Source: an uncultured Methylococcaceae bacterium | GTDB taxonomy: Bacteria; Pseudomonadota; Gammaproteobacteria; Methylococcales; Methylococcaceae | Direction: 5' to 3' | Assembly: GCA_903859815.1 (NCBI GenBank) | Contig: CAIOOA010000185.1 | Coordinates: 1 to 64,000, forward strand | Length of the DNA stretch: 64,000 bases | Part shown: in pieces, positions 18,103 through 27,600 of the stretch | How the letters are laid out: the number at the start of each line of letters is the position of its first letter | How positions within the stretch are numbered: position 1 is the first letter of the stretch | Program-made: the position numbers and the translations under genes | Notes under the pieces: model-generated | Databases searched by the model: none | Told to the model about the DNA's origin: nothing | What the model saw: only the letters and a program-made list of their open reading frames with translations

Positions 18103-19108
18103 CCATTAACAATAAACCTCCCAGTAAAAAACAAAACAAAGTTGATGGTTCGGGTATCACACCAGCAAAATCCGCAAGGGTGGCAACCCCCATGCGGGTA
18201 ATATCAGTGGCATAAGCAAAATCCATATAATTGCTGGTGTCCGTGCTGTCCGTTGTTTTATGATAATTCGGATTATTTAAGGGTTCCGCCTCAATGGCAA
18301 ACGCGGAGGTCGACCCTGGAAATAAACTAGAATGGAAGTAATATTGATCACTATCATCAAAATTGTTGTAGCTTAAGGTAGTCGTCAATTTAGTGTATTT
18401 CAGGGCATTTCCCTTCATTGCATCAACTAAATTTGAATCGCCCGCCAAAAATACATTTTTGGCCCCACTATTTCCGGGATAGGCTATCATGTCGAAATTC
18501 AACATGCCACGAACCTGTTCGCCACTGGCTTTCGCCTTATCTGCGTAAGCCTTGCTGCCTACCAGATCCTTTTCTTCTAGATTAAATCCAATAAATTTAA
18601 TCGTTGCATCAAAAGCATAGCCCACCATGGCCTTGGCCATTTCCAATACAGCCGCCATGCCGCTGGCATTGTCATCGGCCCCTGGCGCGTTCATGTTCGT
18701 TGGGTCATCCCTATCGGATATGGAGTCCATGTGTGCCCCGACGATGTAAACCTGTTCAGGATGGGTTTTCCCCGGAAGCGTGGCAACCACATTGTTGTAG
18801 GTACTCCCGTTATAAGTGAAGGGATCGTAGCTTACATTCAAACCGAAACCCAAAAATGCATTCTGTATATATTCGAGGGCATCAAGATTGCCCTGCGTAT
18901 TGTAATACCGAGTTTGGAAATCCTCTAAATCTTCTACATAACCGGTATAGTCAGCTTGGGAAATTTTCCCCACAATGCCATCTATCGGACTTGCAAACAA
19001 TGACTTGACAGGCAAAAGCAGCAAGCATAAAAGTAAGATAGTGCAGAATCGACCTATGCACCCAGAAAAATTTTTATTCAATAAACAGGTTGAATTTAAA
19101 GACATCAT
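18077..19108 (-). CDS. M28-family zinc peptidase with PEP-CTERM anchor (copy A)
   Basis: The protein has 343 residues and the same layout as copy B: signal peptide, M28 domain (VGAHMDS, PGADDNASG, NLEEKDLVGS, NFDMIAYPG) and a C-terminal PEP-CTERM tail (IPEPSTLFCFLLGGLLLMVG, then SRGKK). It lies 71 bases downstream of the intact rlmI-like gene, so this is likely the original locus. Copies A and B differ mainly in short loops (DRDDPTNMN against TFSNPTAS) and near the C-terminal peptidase edge, so they have begun to diverge. Substrate unknown. Confidence 0.88.
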   Translation of the reverse strand: MMSLNSTCLLNKNFSGCIGRFCTILLLCLLLLPVKSLFASPIDGIVGKISQADYTGYVEDLEDFQTRYYNTQGNLDALEYIQNAFLGFGLNVSYDPFTYNGSTYNNVVATLPGKTHPEQVYIVGAHMDSISDRDDPTNMNAPGADDNASGMAAVLEMAKAMVGYAFDATIKFIGFNLEEKDLVGSKAYADKAKASGEQVRGMLNFDMIAYPGNSGAKNVFLAGDSNLVDAMKGNALKYTKLTTTLSYNNFDDSDQYYFHSSLFPGSTSAFAIEAEPLNNPNYHKTTDSTDTSNYMDFAYATDITRMGVATLADFAGVIPEPSTLFCFLLGGLLLMVGSRGKKL

Positions 19109-19179
19109 TATCTCCTTTGGAGGTTGGGAATCAACGCAAGAGGGTCATTTATTTTCTTTCATTTTGGCGCATGGCAAGA

Positions 19180-20376
19180 TTATAAACTTTCGCTGACGCT
19201 GCAAAAGAAAGCTTTGAGATAATCGGTTTCAGGTATTGCCGGGTGGATGGGATGGTCCGGGCCTTGCCCCCCTTGGGCAATGAACGCCATGTGACGGTCA
19301 CCATGGCGGGCAGCGGCGCGGAGTATGTCATGCAGCACTTCCCGGTGTAGATGATGCGAACAGGACGCTGACATCAAAATACCACCCGGTGCAAGCAGTT
19401 GCAGCGCGCCTTGATTCAGGCGACGGTAAGCCTCAAGGCCAGCCTTGACATCTTTCTTGCGTTTGATTAAAGCGGGTGGGTCGAGGATGATTAGGCCGTA
19501 TTTGCGCCGCTCTTCCCTTGCCAGTTTAAGGAAGTCGAATACATCGGTATGTTCATAGCTGACGACATCGGACACTCCGTTCAATTTTGCATTTTCCCTC
19601 GCCAAGCCAATCGCCGACTCCGAGCCTTCCACGCAGTCCACCTCCGCTGCCCCGGCTGCCGCCGCTTGAATTCCCCATCCGCCAGTGTAAGAAAATAAAT
19701 CAAGGACTGCCTGACCTTTCGCCAATTGGGAGGCCATCACCCGGTTGCTGCGATGGTCGAAAAACCAGCCCGTTTTCTGACCGCCCATGACATCGACGCG
19801 GAATTTGACCCCATTTTCTTCGATTTCCACCGGTCCTGCCAATGTGCCGCTGACCAGCTTGGTATACTCCTCCAAGCCTTCAAGTTGACGCAAGCTGGAC
19901 GTGTTTTTCAATACGATGGCTCGTGGCGAGAGGAATTTTTCCAAGCTGGCAATGATGACGGGTTGCAACAATTCCATCCCGATAGTGTTAGTTTGCACGG
20001 ACAGGACATCGCCAAATCGATCCACCACCAAACCCGGCAAGCCATCGCTTTCCCCATGCACTAGCCGATAGAAAGGTTTATCAAAAAGCTTTTGGCGCAG
20101 GGCCAAGGCCACCTCGTAACGGTGCAAGAAATATTTTTCGTTAATCTTCATCCGCGGGTCGCGGCTGAGCAGTCGGGCGCAGATCAAGGTGTCCGGGTTG
20201 ACGTAAGCCACCCCAAGAGCTTGCCCCTTGACATCTTCCACCAAGGCCAAATCGCCCCGCTGGAAGCCTTTTAGCGGAGTTTGTGCGATGTCCACCTCAT
20301 TGCTAAAAATCCACAAATGCCCGGCACGCAGACGTTTTTCTTCATTTTTTGCCAAGCGGAGCGGGTTCATTTTCAT
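19180..20376 (-). CDS. rlmI: Class I SAM-dependent 23S rRNA methyltransferase, RlmI-like
   Basis: The protein has 398 residues. An N-terminal PUA domain (KRLRAGHLWIFSNEVD) and a central EEHEH part (HGESDGLPGLVVDRFG) precede a Rossmann methyltransferase domain: KTGWFFDHRSNR, VLDLFSYTGGWGIQAAAAGA (SAM-binding motif I), LIILDPPALIKRK (DPPA active-site block) and LMSASCSHHL. RlmI makes m5C1962 in 23S rRNA in E. coli. The start at 20376 has AAGG about 7 bases upstream. Its 3' end is duplicated 1.3 kb downstream. Confidence 0.93.
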   Translation of the reverse strand: MKMNPLRLAKNEEKRLRAGHLWIFSNEVDIAQTPLKGFQRGDLALVEDVKGQALGVAYVNPDTLICARLLSRDPRMKINEKYFLHRYEVALALRQKLFDKPFYRLVHGESDGLPGLVVDRFGDVLSVQTNTIGMELLQPVIIASLEKFLSPRAIVLKNTSSLRQLEGLEEYTKLVSGTLAGPVEIEENGVKFRVDVMGGQKTGWFFDHRSNRVMASQLAKGQAVLDLFSYTGGWGIQAAAAGAAEVDCVEGSESAIGLARENAKLNGVSDVVSYEHTDVFDFLKLAREERRKYGLIILDPPALIKRKKDVKAGLEAYRRLNQGALQLLAPGGILMSASCSHHLHREVLHDILRAAARHGDRHMAFIAQGGQGPDHPIHPAIPETDYLKAFFCSVSESL

Positions 20377-20414
20377 AGCATACCTTGTTGTTAATGGGTG
20401 GCTTCGCTCGGCGG

Positions 20415-20657
20415 TCAACCTTGCGGGGGAGTGCAGCACTGTCCCTTTATTGTATCAGCTTGTATGGGCGGGCACGGGGTGTCGCCATAAGAACAAAACA
20501 CGCAGCAATCCCCTGACTTGGGTTTCAACAGGGTTTTACAACCGGGGCATTCCCAAAAATAAAGGCAAGCGTCCACTGGCATCGTTTCAAGACTGCTTTG
20601 CCCACAGACAGGGCAAGTCAGGGTCGATTGGGTTGTAATAGGCTGTTGTTTCATCAT
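20415..20657 (-). CDS. Small cysteine-rich zinc-ribbon-like protein
   Basis: The protein has 80 residues and ten or more cysteines: CPVCGQ, ECPGCKTLLKP, then the striking block GDCCVFCSYGDTPCPPIQ. The last block is typical of a small conserved proteobacterial family whose members are found beside diverse genes; its function is not established. Two zinc-binding knuckles are likely. The start overlaps the slyX stop, so both genes are co-translated. Confidence 0.7.
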   Translation of the reverse strand: MMKQQPITTQSTLTCPVCGQSSLETMPVDACLYFWECPGCKTLLKPKSGDCCVFCSYGDTPCPPIQADTIKGQCCTPPQG

Positions 20658-20866
20658 CAGTAATGCGGGGGTTTTTCGTCAACTGGCTTGGTTGCGGACA
20701 ATTGAGCTTCCGACAAAAGCCGGTATCGCTCAATCAACAATTTCAAAGCTTCCTCAAGCTGTTCGATCTGCTTCTGTTGCCGCGTCACCACGTCGTTCAG
20801 CGATTGGATGGCATCTTCTTGGAATGACAGCTTGGTTTCGATTTCGATTAGGCGATCCGGGTTCAT
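20657..20866 (-). CDS. slyX: SlyX family protein
   Basis: The protein has 69 residues and is mostly one heptad-patterned helix: IETKLSFQEDAIQSLNDVV, then RQQKQIEQLEEALKLLIERY, ending in the PPHY motif typical of SlyX. A coiled-coil dimer is expected. The function of SlyX is not established. It is followed immediately (1-base overlap) by the zinc-ribbon gene. Confidence 0.92.
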   Translation of the reverse strand: MNPDRLIEIETKLSFQEDAIQSLNDVVTRQQKQIEQLEEALKLLIERYRLLSEAQLSATKPVDEKPPHY

Positions 20867-20886
20867 GGTATTGAGTCTTCAGTATC

Positions 20887-21552
20887 TCATTTCTGCCTAG
20901 GTTTGACTGTCCACCACTTTCCATTCGCATCCGCTTTCCGTTCTTTATCGCAACGTTGCACTTTCCAAAGATATTTGGTCCCCAGCGGCAATTTCATCCA
21001 AACAACTTTGCCATTAGGCTTCATCCATTCCGGCAATTTCTCCAGCTTAAGACGTTCGGGTTTTTGTGGAGAGACAATGGCAAAGTGGAGAAAAACACCT
21101 TTGTAACATTTCTCATCGCTAACCAAAATTTTGTCAATTTTGTCTAAATGAGCCGCTTTCGAGATAAGTTGTTTATTGGTCCAGCCAGTCACTCCTTTTA
21201 CCTCAAGCAAAACAATATGGGTCTCCTCACCTTTATCAAATGCAATGACGAAATCAATATCTTCTTGAGTAGCCTCTATGTCATTTTTTAGATTTTGAAA
21301 TTTGGGAAGATCTTTATCTTCAGAAAGCTCCCATCCGGGATATTTTTCAAGCACCAAACTCGCTAACAACCAATCAAGATGGTAATCCATTGCGACAAAT
21401 GGTGGCGATTCTGGCAATTCAAGATTAAGCGCCTCAGAGACAACCTTGCGGAACTCATCTGAAAGTTCAAATCCGCCTTTGGTCGCATAATTCACTAGGA
21501 AATATCTTTCCTTTGAATTAAATCGCTTTAAATTTTCGATTAAACTGGACAT
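20887..21552 (-). CDS. PD-(D/E)XK-like nuclease family protein of unknown role
   Basis: The protein has 221 residues. The N-terminal ~70 residues (RFNSKERYFLVNYATKGGF) belong to a recurrent hypothetical family. The central part has DIDFVIAF followed by HIVLLEVKGVTGW, i.e. the D...E-x-K active-site pattern of restriction-endonuclease-fold proteins. The C-terminus is basic (KVQRCDKERKAD). I chose the ATG at 21552 over a TTG four codons upstream because of a GGA about 8 bases ahead. No methyltransferase is adjacent, so it is not an obvious restriction system. Confidence 0.7.
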   Translation of the reverse strand: MSSLIENLKRFNSKERYFLVNYATKGGFELSDEFRKVVSEALNLELPESPPFVAMDYHLDWLLASLVLEKYPGWELSEDKDLPKFQNLKNDIEATQEDIDFVIAFDKGEETHIVLLEVKGVTGWTNKQLISKAAHLDKIDKILVSDEKCYKGVFLHFAIVSPQKPERLKLEKLPEWMKPNGKVVWMKLPLGTKYLWKVQRCDKERKADANGKWWTVKPRQK

Positions 21553-21604
21553 ATTAATTTCCAAGATTGTGTGAATAACCGATGTTACGCATCGGTCTAG
21601 GGTA

Positions 21605-21654
21605 GGAATGTCAAAGCTTACTTTAACAGGTTTGGCAAGCTCCGCTTTGCTTCT
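21605..21654. repeat. Degenerate palindromic repeats
   Basis: This stretch holds a decayed copy of the GTCAAAGC/GCTTTGAC palindrome (GTCAAAGCTTACTTTAAC) and then a related GGCAAGCTCCGCTTTGC element. It lies between suhB and the nuclease-like gene. Confidence 0.6.
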
Positions 21655-21669
21655 TTCCGGCCCAACCTT

Positions 21670-22491
21670 CTAGTCCCCCAACGGCGCTTTATAGCGCAAA
21701 GCATCGGTGACATAAGGCCGGATGGCATCCAGCATTAACGGATGCAATTTCGGGTTCGCGGTCAACACATTGCCGGTTTCCAAATATTTTGTCCCTCCCT
21801 CGAAATCGGTGACGATGCCACCCGCTTCCTGAACCAACAAAACCCCGGCGGCAATGTCCCAAGGCATCAGGCCAATCTCCCAGAATCCATCCATCCTGCC
21901 ACAAGCCACCCATGCCAAATCCAACGCGGCGGAACCGGCGCGGCGTATGCCGGCAGTGTCCTTCATCAACTCACGAAACATGCCAAAATAGGCATCATTG
22001 TGCCGCTGGTCTTTGAATGGAAAACCCGTGCCTAGCAACGCACCGGTAAAGGCTTTTTGCTTGGTCACGCGCAAGCGACGGCTTTCCAAGGTTGCGCCGC
22101 TCCCCCGTTTGGCGGTGAACAACTCCTGCCGCATGGGGTCGTAGATCACGCCACATTCGATATTGCCCCGATGAATCAAGGCAATGGACACGGCAAATTG
22201 AGGAAAACCATGGAGAAAGTTGGTCGTGCCGTCTAGGGGGTCGATAATCCAAGTGTATTCGCCCTTGGGTAAATTATGCCGACCGCCCTCTTCTCCTAAG
22301 AATGCATGGCTGGGATAGGCTTTGCTCAAAATGCCCACAATTTCTTGCTCGGCGAGTGCATCCACCTCGCTAACAAAGTCGTTGCGGCCTTTGGCCGAAA
22401 TATTTAGCGTGTCGATTCTATCGACATAACGGACGATTAAATCACCGGCGGCGCGTGCGGCGCGCACCGCCATTGTCAACATTGGGTCCAT
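21670..22491 (-). CDS. suhB: Inositol-1-monophosphatase family protein SuhB
   Basis: The protein has 273 residues and belongs to the Mg2+-dependent inositol monophosphatase family. FLGEEGG (metal-binding Glu), WIIDPLDGTTNFLHG (metal-binding Asp pair) and PWDIAAGVLLVQEAGG are the family signatures. In E. coli SuhB also joins the rRNA transcription antitermination complex. It is divergent from trmJ, with about 100 bases between the starts. Confidence 0.95.
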   Translation of the reverse strand: MDPMLTMAVRAARAAGDLIVRYVDRIDTLNISAKGRNDFVSEVDALAEQEIVGILSKAYPSHAFLGEEGGRHNLPKGEYTWIIDPLDGTTNFLHGFPQFAVSIALIHRGNIECGVIYDPMRQELFTAKRGSGATLESRRLRVTKQKAFTGALLGTGFPFKDQRHNDAYFGMFRELMKDTAGIRRAGSAALDLAWVACGRMDGFWEIGLMPWDIAAGVLLVQEAGGIVTDFEGGTKYLETGNVLTANPKLHPLMLDAIRPYVTDALRYKAPLGD

Positions 22492-22592
22492 GGTTCACCA
22501 TTAAGGTTAAAATACACAAAGGGATAGTAAAATATCTGCTAGTATTTTACCCCTTTTGTTCACAATGCTCTCACTTGCTTAGGTTAATAGAC

Positions 22593-23342
22593 TTGCTGTC
22601 GAATATTCGCATACTGTTGGTTGCCACCACACACCCCGGCAACATCGGCGCGACCGCCCGCGCCATGAAGAACATGGGGCTTACCGATCTGGGTTTGGTC
22701 ACACCCAAAATTTTCCCCAGCGATGAAGCGGATGCCCGTGCAGCCGGGGCTGAGGATATTTTGCAAAACGCCCAAGTGTTTAATTCACTAGACGAAGCGC
22801 TAGCCGACCGCCAGCAGATCATCGGGGCCAGCGCCCGTCTGCGCGCAGTCACTTGGCCACAGCTAAACCCCAAACAATGCGCGGAGAAAGTCATCGCCGA
22901 CAGCCATCTCAAAACCGCGATTTTGTTCGGGCGCGAGCGCACCGGATTGAGCAACGAGGAACTGGAACGCTGCCATTATTTGCTGCACATCCCTTGCAAC
23001 CCGGCATTCAGTTCGCTCAATGTCGCCGCTGCCGTGCAAGTGGTGGCCTATGAACTGTTCCAAGCAGCCTTGGAGAAAAGCTCCGCCAGCCCAATGCCTA
23101 TCACCGACGAGGAAAAAGCCAACGGCGAGGAAATGGAATCTTTCCACGAACACTTACTGGAAACGCTGTTTGCCATCGGTTTTTTGCACGAAAGAAAATC
23201 GTCCCCCATGTTGATCCGTCGATTGCGGCGAATTTTCAACCGTTCCGCCTTGGAAAAAACCGACATCCACATCCTGCGTGGCATACTTGCCACCATCCAG
23301 AAAAAGACCAGTCGCCACCAGACACCCATCAACACGCCTTAG
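22593..23342 (+). CDS. trmJ: tRNA (cytidine/uridine-2'-O-)-methyltransferase TrmJ
   Basis: This SPOUT methyltransferase of 249 residues ribose-methylates position 32 of tRNAs. Motif 1 is HPGNIGATARAMKNMGL, motif 2 is AILFGRERTGLSNEEL and motif 3 is IPCNPAFSSLNVAAAVQVVAYE. The start is probably the TTG at 22593, giving LSNIRILLVATTHPGN, which matches the family start; the frame is open upstream but unrelated. TTAGG lies about 9 bases ahead. It is followed by cysE after 18 bases, a common gene order. Confidence 0.94.
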   Translation: MLSNIRILLVATTHPGNIGATARAMKNMGLTDLGLVTPKIFPSDEADARAAGAEDILQNAQVFNSLDEALADRQQIIGASARLRAVTWPQLNPKQCAEKVIADSHLKTAILFGRERTGLSNEELERCHYLLHIPCNPAFSSLNVAAAVQVVAYELFQAALEKSSASPMPITDEEKANGEEMESFHEHLLETLFAIGFLHERKSSPMLIRRLRRIFNRSALEKTDIHILRGILATIQKKTSRHQTPINTP

Positions 23343-23360
23343 TCAGGGAAAACTTGAACC

Positions 23361-24137
23361 ATGCTGAACAAATTCAAAGAAGAACTCGATTGCATCTTCG
23401 AGCGCGACCCGGCGGCACAGACCTACTTTGAAATTCTGACTTGCTATCCCGGCATACACGCCCTGCTCATCCATCGCTTGAGCCACCGCCTTTGGGCTTT
23501 GCGGTTGCGCTGGCCTGCCCGGTTCTTGTCACATATCGCGCGTTGGCTGACCGGCATCGAAATCCACCCCGGTGCGAAAATCGGTTGCCGCGTGTTCATC
23601 GACCACGGCATGGGTGTGGTGATAGGCGAAACCGCAGTCATCGGTGACGACTGCACGCTGTATCACGGCGTCACCTTGGGTGGGACGAGTTGGAAAAAAG
23701 GCAAACGCCACCCGACTTTGGGCAACGGCGTGGTGATAGGCGCAGGGGCAAAGATTCTCGGTCCGATTACTGTGGGGGATGGCGCAAGGGTAGGCTCGAA
23801 TTCCGTGGTGTTGAAAAACGTGCCAGCCGGGGCTACGGTGGTTGGCATCCCCAGCCACCGGGTCAATCCTGACCGCAAGGCGCAAGATGCGCAACGCCAA
23901 GCCATCGCCGATAAAATCGGTTTTGATGCCTATGGCATGACCGCTGATATTTCAGACCCAGTCGCCAATGCCATCGATCACTTGTTGGAACATATTTTGA
24001 AATTGAAGGAACAAGTGGAAAGCCTACAAGAGGCCGTGCAGGCCAATGGCATTGCCATCCACGACACCCCGGAGCCGCCACAAAGTTGGGATGATTGCCG
24101 GGTCGATTGTCAGGAGGACGAGAGGGATAGTGGTTAG
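23361..24137 (+). CDS. cysE: Serine O-acetyltransferase
   Basis: The protein has 258 residues. It makes O-acetyl-L-serine from serine and acetyl-CoA, the first step of cysteine synthesis. An N-terminal helical part (short form) leads to a left-handed beta-helix of hexapeptide repeats: [31 protein letters not shown] is split over several turns, with the catalytic His in [24 protein letters not shown] is the acetyl-CoA loop. After the helix, a tail of ~80 residues ends in acidic sequence. It is probably co-transcribed with trmJ. Confidence 0.96.
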   Translation: MLNKFKEELDCIFERDPAAQTYFEILTCYPGIHALLIHRLSHRLWALRLRWPARFLSHIARWLTGIEIHPGAKIGCRVFIDHGMGVVIGETAVIGDDCTLYHGVTLGGTSWKKGKRHPTLGNGVVIGAGAKILGPITVGDGARVGSNSVVLKNVPAGATVVGIPSHRVNPDRKAQDAQRQAIADKIGFDAYGMTADISDPVANAIDHLLEHILKLKEQVESLQEAVQANGIAIHDTPEPPQSWDDCRVDCQEDERDSG

Positions 24138-24603
24138 TGGTTAGTGGTTAGTGGTTAGTGGTTAGTGGTCAGCAAGAGTTTCGTCATTCCGGCATGGAAC
24201 GCCGGAATCCATTGCCATGCCTGTCCTGAGCAAAGTCGAAGGGGACGGTAACGGGTCGGTTACATAAGTGTCTGATTAAGCCCTGTGAGTAAACCCAAGT
24301 ATCACGTACATGTGACTGGATACATTCGGAACATCCCTGTCCCGAACCCTACGGGCGTCTTGCCTAAGCAAATCGGCTGTCCTGCCGATTTGTCCTGTAT
24401 CCCGGCAGGAATGACGGGTTACGTGTCAACTCTTTACCTCATAATGAGAATTGCTGAAACGGAGCGCCAAAGCTTGCTTTAGCAGTCAAAGCAAGCTTTG
24501 ACGCTCCGCCACTCAATCGATGCGAAGAGTATTGTTTGCAAAACCGCGCCCGACCCGAGTAAAATTTTCAAACAACCAATTTACGGCTTTAAGGAACAAA
24601 CTC
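24128..24603. repeat. Repeat-rich gene-free spacer (minisatellite, REP-like and palindromic repeats)
   Basis: No gene is visible. Bases 24128-24169 are about five copies of the 7-mer TAGTGGT. Bases 24181-24210 carry a REP-like inverted repeat (TCATTCCGGCATGGAACGCC, continuing GGAATCC). Bases near 24220-24245 hold the GTCCTGAGCAAAGTCGAAGG sequence also seen near 180. Bases 24461-24507 hold two palindromic repeats in opposite orientation. AAGGAA just before 24604 is the ribosome-binding site of the next gene. Confidence 0.75.
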
Positions 24604-27600
24604 ATGCCAGCATACGCCGCCGACCCATTACACCTGAAGGTTTTCATCGGCTCACCCAGCGATGTCAACGACGAACGCCAAGAAGCGTGGAAAGTACTCA
24701 CCCTACTACCCTCCCGACCAGCTTTTCGAGGCAAGGTCTTCTTTGAGGCAGTGGCTTGGAACCTACCACTCGGTAAGATTCCATTGTTGGCGAACATACC
24801 CCCGCAAAGCTCAGTGAACTGGATTAAAGGCGAACCCGCCACCTGTGATGTTGCGATCATCATCCTATGGTCGAGGTTAGGCACAGCCGCGCAAGGGACT
24901 GACTATGCCAAACCCGATGGCGGTTTTTTTACCGGCACGGAATGGGAATTTGACAACGCCATGAAAGCCAGTGTCGCATCGGGCCGGCTTCGCCCCAAGG
25001 TATTGCTCTATCAGCGTAAAGACGAACTTCCCGACAAAATAAAGCTGGAAAATAAAACCTCGATACTCAAACACATTGAAGATTTGGAGCAGGTGGAAGT
25101 TTTCATACGGAATTGTCGTGAACGCGGCATTGCCATTAACGAATACCAAGGAGGGGCCAGTGAGTTTGCCAGCCTGTTTGAAATACAATTGGAAGAAATC
25201 GTTTGTAAACTGTTAGAAGAACATACCCCGGACAACGGCAAGGATTGGAACGAGGAACAATCCAACAGCATTGACCCAAATGCAATCGCAGAACCCTTCT
25301 GGACAGGCTCCCCCTTCCCCGGCTTACGCCCCTTCACCGTCAAAGACTCGCCCATTTTTTTCGGCAGGGGGCGGGAAACCGACGAACTGCTGTCCCGATT
25401 GCGCGACCCGGACCAACGGTTCATCGCCGTGGTGGGTGCATCCGGTTCCGGCAAATCATCCTTGGTGTGGGCCGGGTTGATCCCAAGATTGATGAATGGC
25501 GCATTGGAAGGCAGCGAGGATTGGGCATGGGTGCGCTTCACGCCGGGGCAGTTGGGGGACAACCCATTCATCGCCCTCGCCAACGGTTGGAAAGACACTT
25601 TGGAAGCAACCGGAAAATCCATACGTGAATGTGCCGACACGCTGCAACAAAACCCGGAACAATTGGATGGGTGGTTGCAAATGGCCTTGGCAAACCGCCC
25701 CGCCGCCGCCCAACTGCTACTGTTCATCGACCAGTTTGAGGAACTGTTCACCATCGTCAAAAACCCTGATGCACGCACCGCGTTTGTCCGATTTCTGCTG
25801 GCGGCATCAAACTCAACACGGCTAAGAGTCGTCATCAGTGTGCGGGCTGATTTCTATGCGCAATGCGTGGAGCAAGGCTTGGCGGAGGTCTTGAAAATTG
25901 GCTCGTATCCGTTGGCTGCACCCGGTTCGTATGCCTTGTCGCAGATGATCGCCAAACCCGCCGCCTTGGGTGGCTTGGAGTTTGAAGCCGGTTTGGTGGA
26001 TGCCCTCCTTGAAGACACCGGCAACGAACCTGGCGCATTGCCGCTGCTGGCTTTCGCGCTGGAACGGATGTACCAAGGTCGCACGGAGCAAGGCTTGCTG
26101 ACTTTTGAAGCCTATAATGGCTTCGGCAGGGTACAAGGGTCCATCGGTCAACAGGCCGATGCTATTTTTTCCAAGCTGCCTGACGACGTGCAAGCCACAT
26201 TCACGCATGTCTTCCGCGAATTGGTCGAAGTGGACGAGCGCGGCGTACCGGCACGTCGAAGGGCCAAGCTTGGGGACACGACAAATTTCACAACTCAAAG
26301 CAGCTTGAAAAGCGACGACGATAGAATGAACCGTCATACCGGGAGGGAGCGTCGGTATCAAGATTGCATGGACGCATCAAAAGCTAACCAACCCTGGAGC
26401 CTAGGTTCCGGCAATCCCTGCCGTAACGACGAAATAAACCCAAATCCATCATCGTCGGCCCTTAACGACGCGCTCATCAATGCCCGGCTACTGGTCGCCG
26501 ACGGCGAAGGCGAGGAAGTCACCCTCGAAGTGGCCCATGAAGCCCTGTTCCGCAGTTGGGGCAAGCTGGCCGAATGGGTGACGCAGACCGCCGACGACCA
26601 CAGGCTGAGGCGGCAAATCAGGCAACTGGCCGACTATTGGGACAAGAACCAACGCAAGGACGAACATCGCTGGCCCGACGAGCGGGTGAAGGAAGTGGCG
26701 CAAATGCTGGAACACCTTGGCATGACACTGGAAGACTTTCCCGAATCGGAACAGGCGTTTTTGGGCCCTATCAACCCAGTTGACATGCTCAAAGCCATCG
26801 AGCAGCCCAAAACCCCCCACGAGCGACGGGTGATGATCGGGGTGCGCTTGGATCGCCTCGGCGATACCCGCAAAGGCGTGGGCCTGCGTGAAGACGGCCT
26901 GCCGGATATCGACTGGGTTCACGTACCCGGCGGCGAGGTGACGATTGAAATCCGCACCGAATCCAACGATCCGGATTCGGCGGTGGCTAAAACCGTGACT
27001 CGCACCGTGGAAACCTGTTGGCTGTCTCGCTATCCGGTCACAGTTGCCCAATTCCAAGCCTTCTTGCGTGAATGCCATGACGGGCAGCGTTGGCAATTGC
27101 CTCAAGGCGCACCGATCAATTTGCCAGACTCCTACTCTCTGCCTAAACCATGGGCAGCAAGGCTTGGCAACCATCCCATGGATTCGGTCAACTGGTACGA
27201 TGCAGTGGCCTACTGCCATTGGCTCAGTGTCAGTCTGGGTTACGAGGTCAGGCTGCCCACCGAATTTGAATGGCAGTGCGCTGCCATAGGGGGAAATGAC
27301 CATCATTCCGGCATGGATCGCCGGACAAATCCGTCAAACCAACACTACCCATGGGGAGAAGATTGGAACCCTGCTCAAGAACCTTGGCGAGCCAATACCT
27401 ACGAAAGTGATTTGAGCCGTTCCACTGCCGTCGGGATGTATCCTGGTGGAGTTTCAGAATCCGGTTTATATGACCTGTGCGGCACGGTGTGGGAGTGGTG
27501 CCTCAATGCCTTCGACAACCCGGACAATGTGAGTATGGATACAAACCCTAAAATCACCCGAGCGATGCGAGGCGGATCTTTCAATAATCCTAGGCGTAAC

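Noticed and set aside
24128-24169. 7-base tandem repeat as a CRISPR, iteron origin or telomere-like element
   Set aside because: Unit too short and simple, only about five copies, no replication gene nearby; it is a minisatellite.
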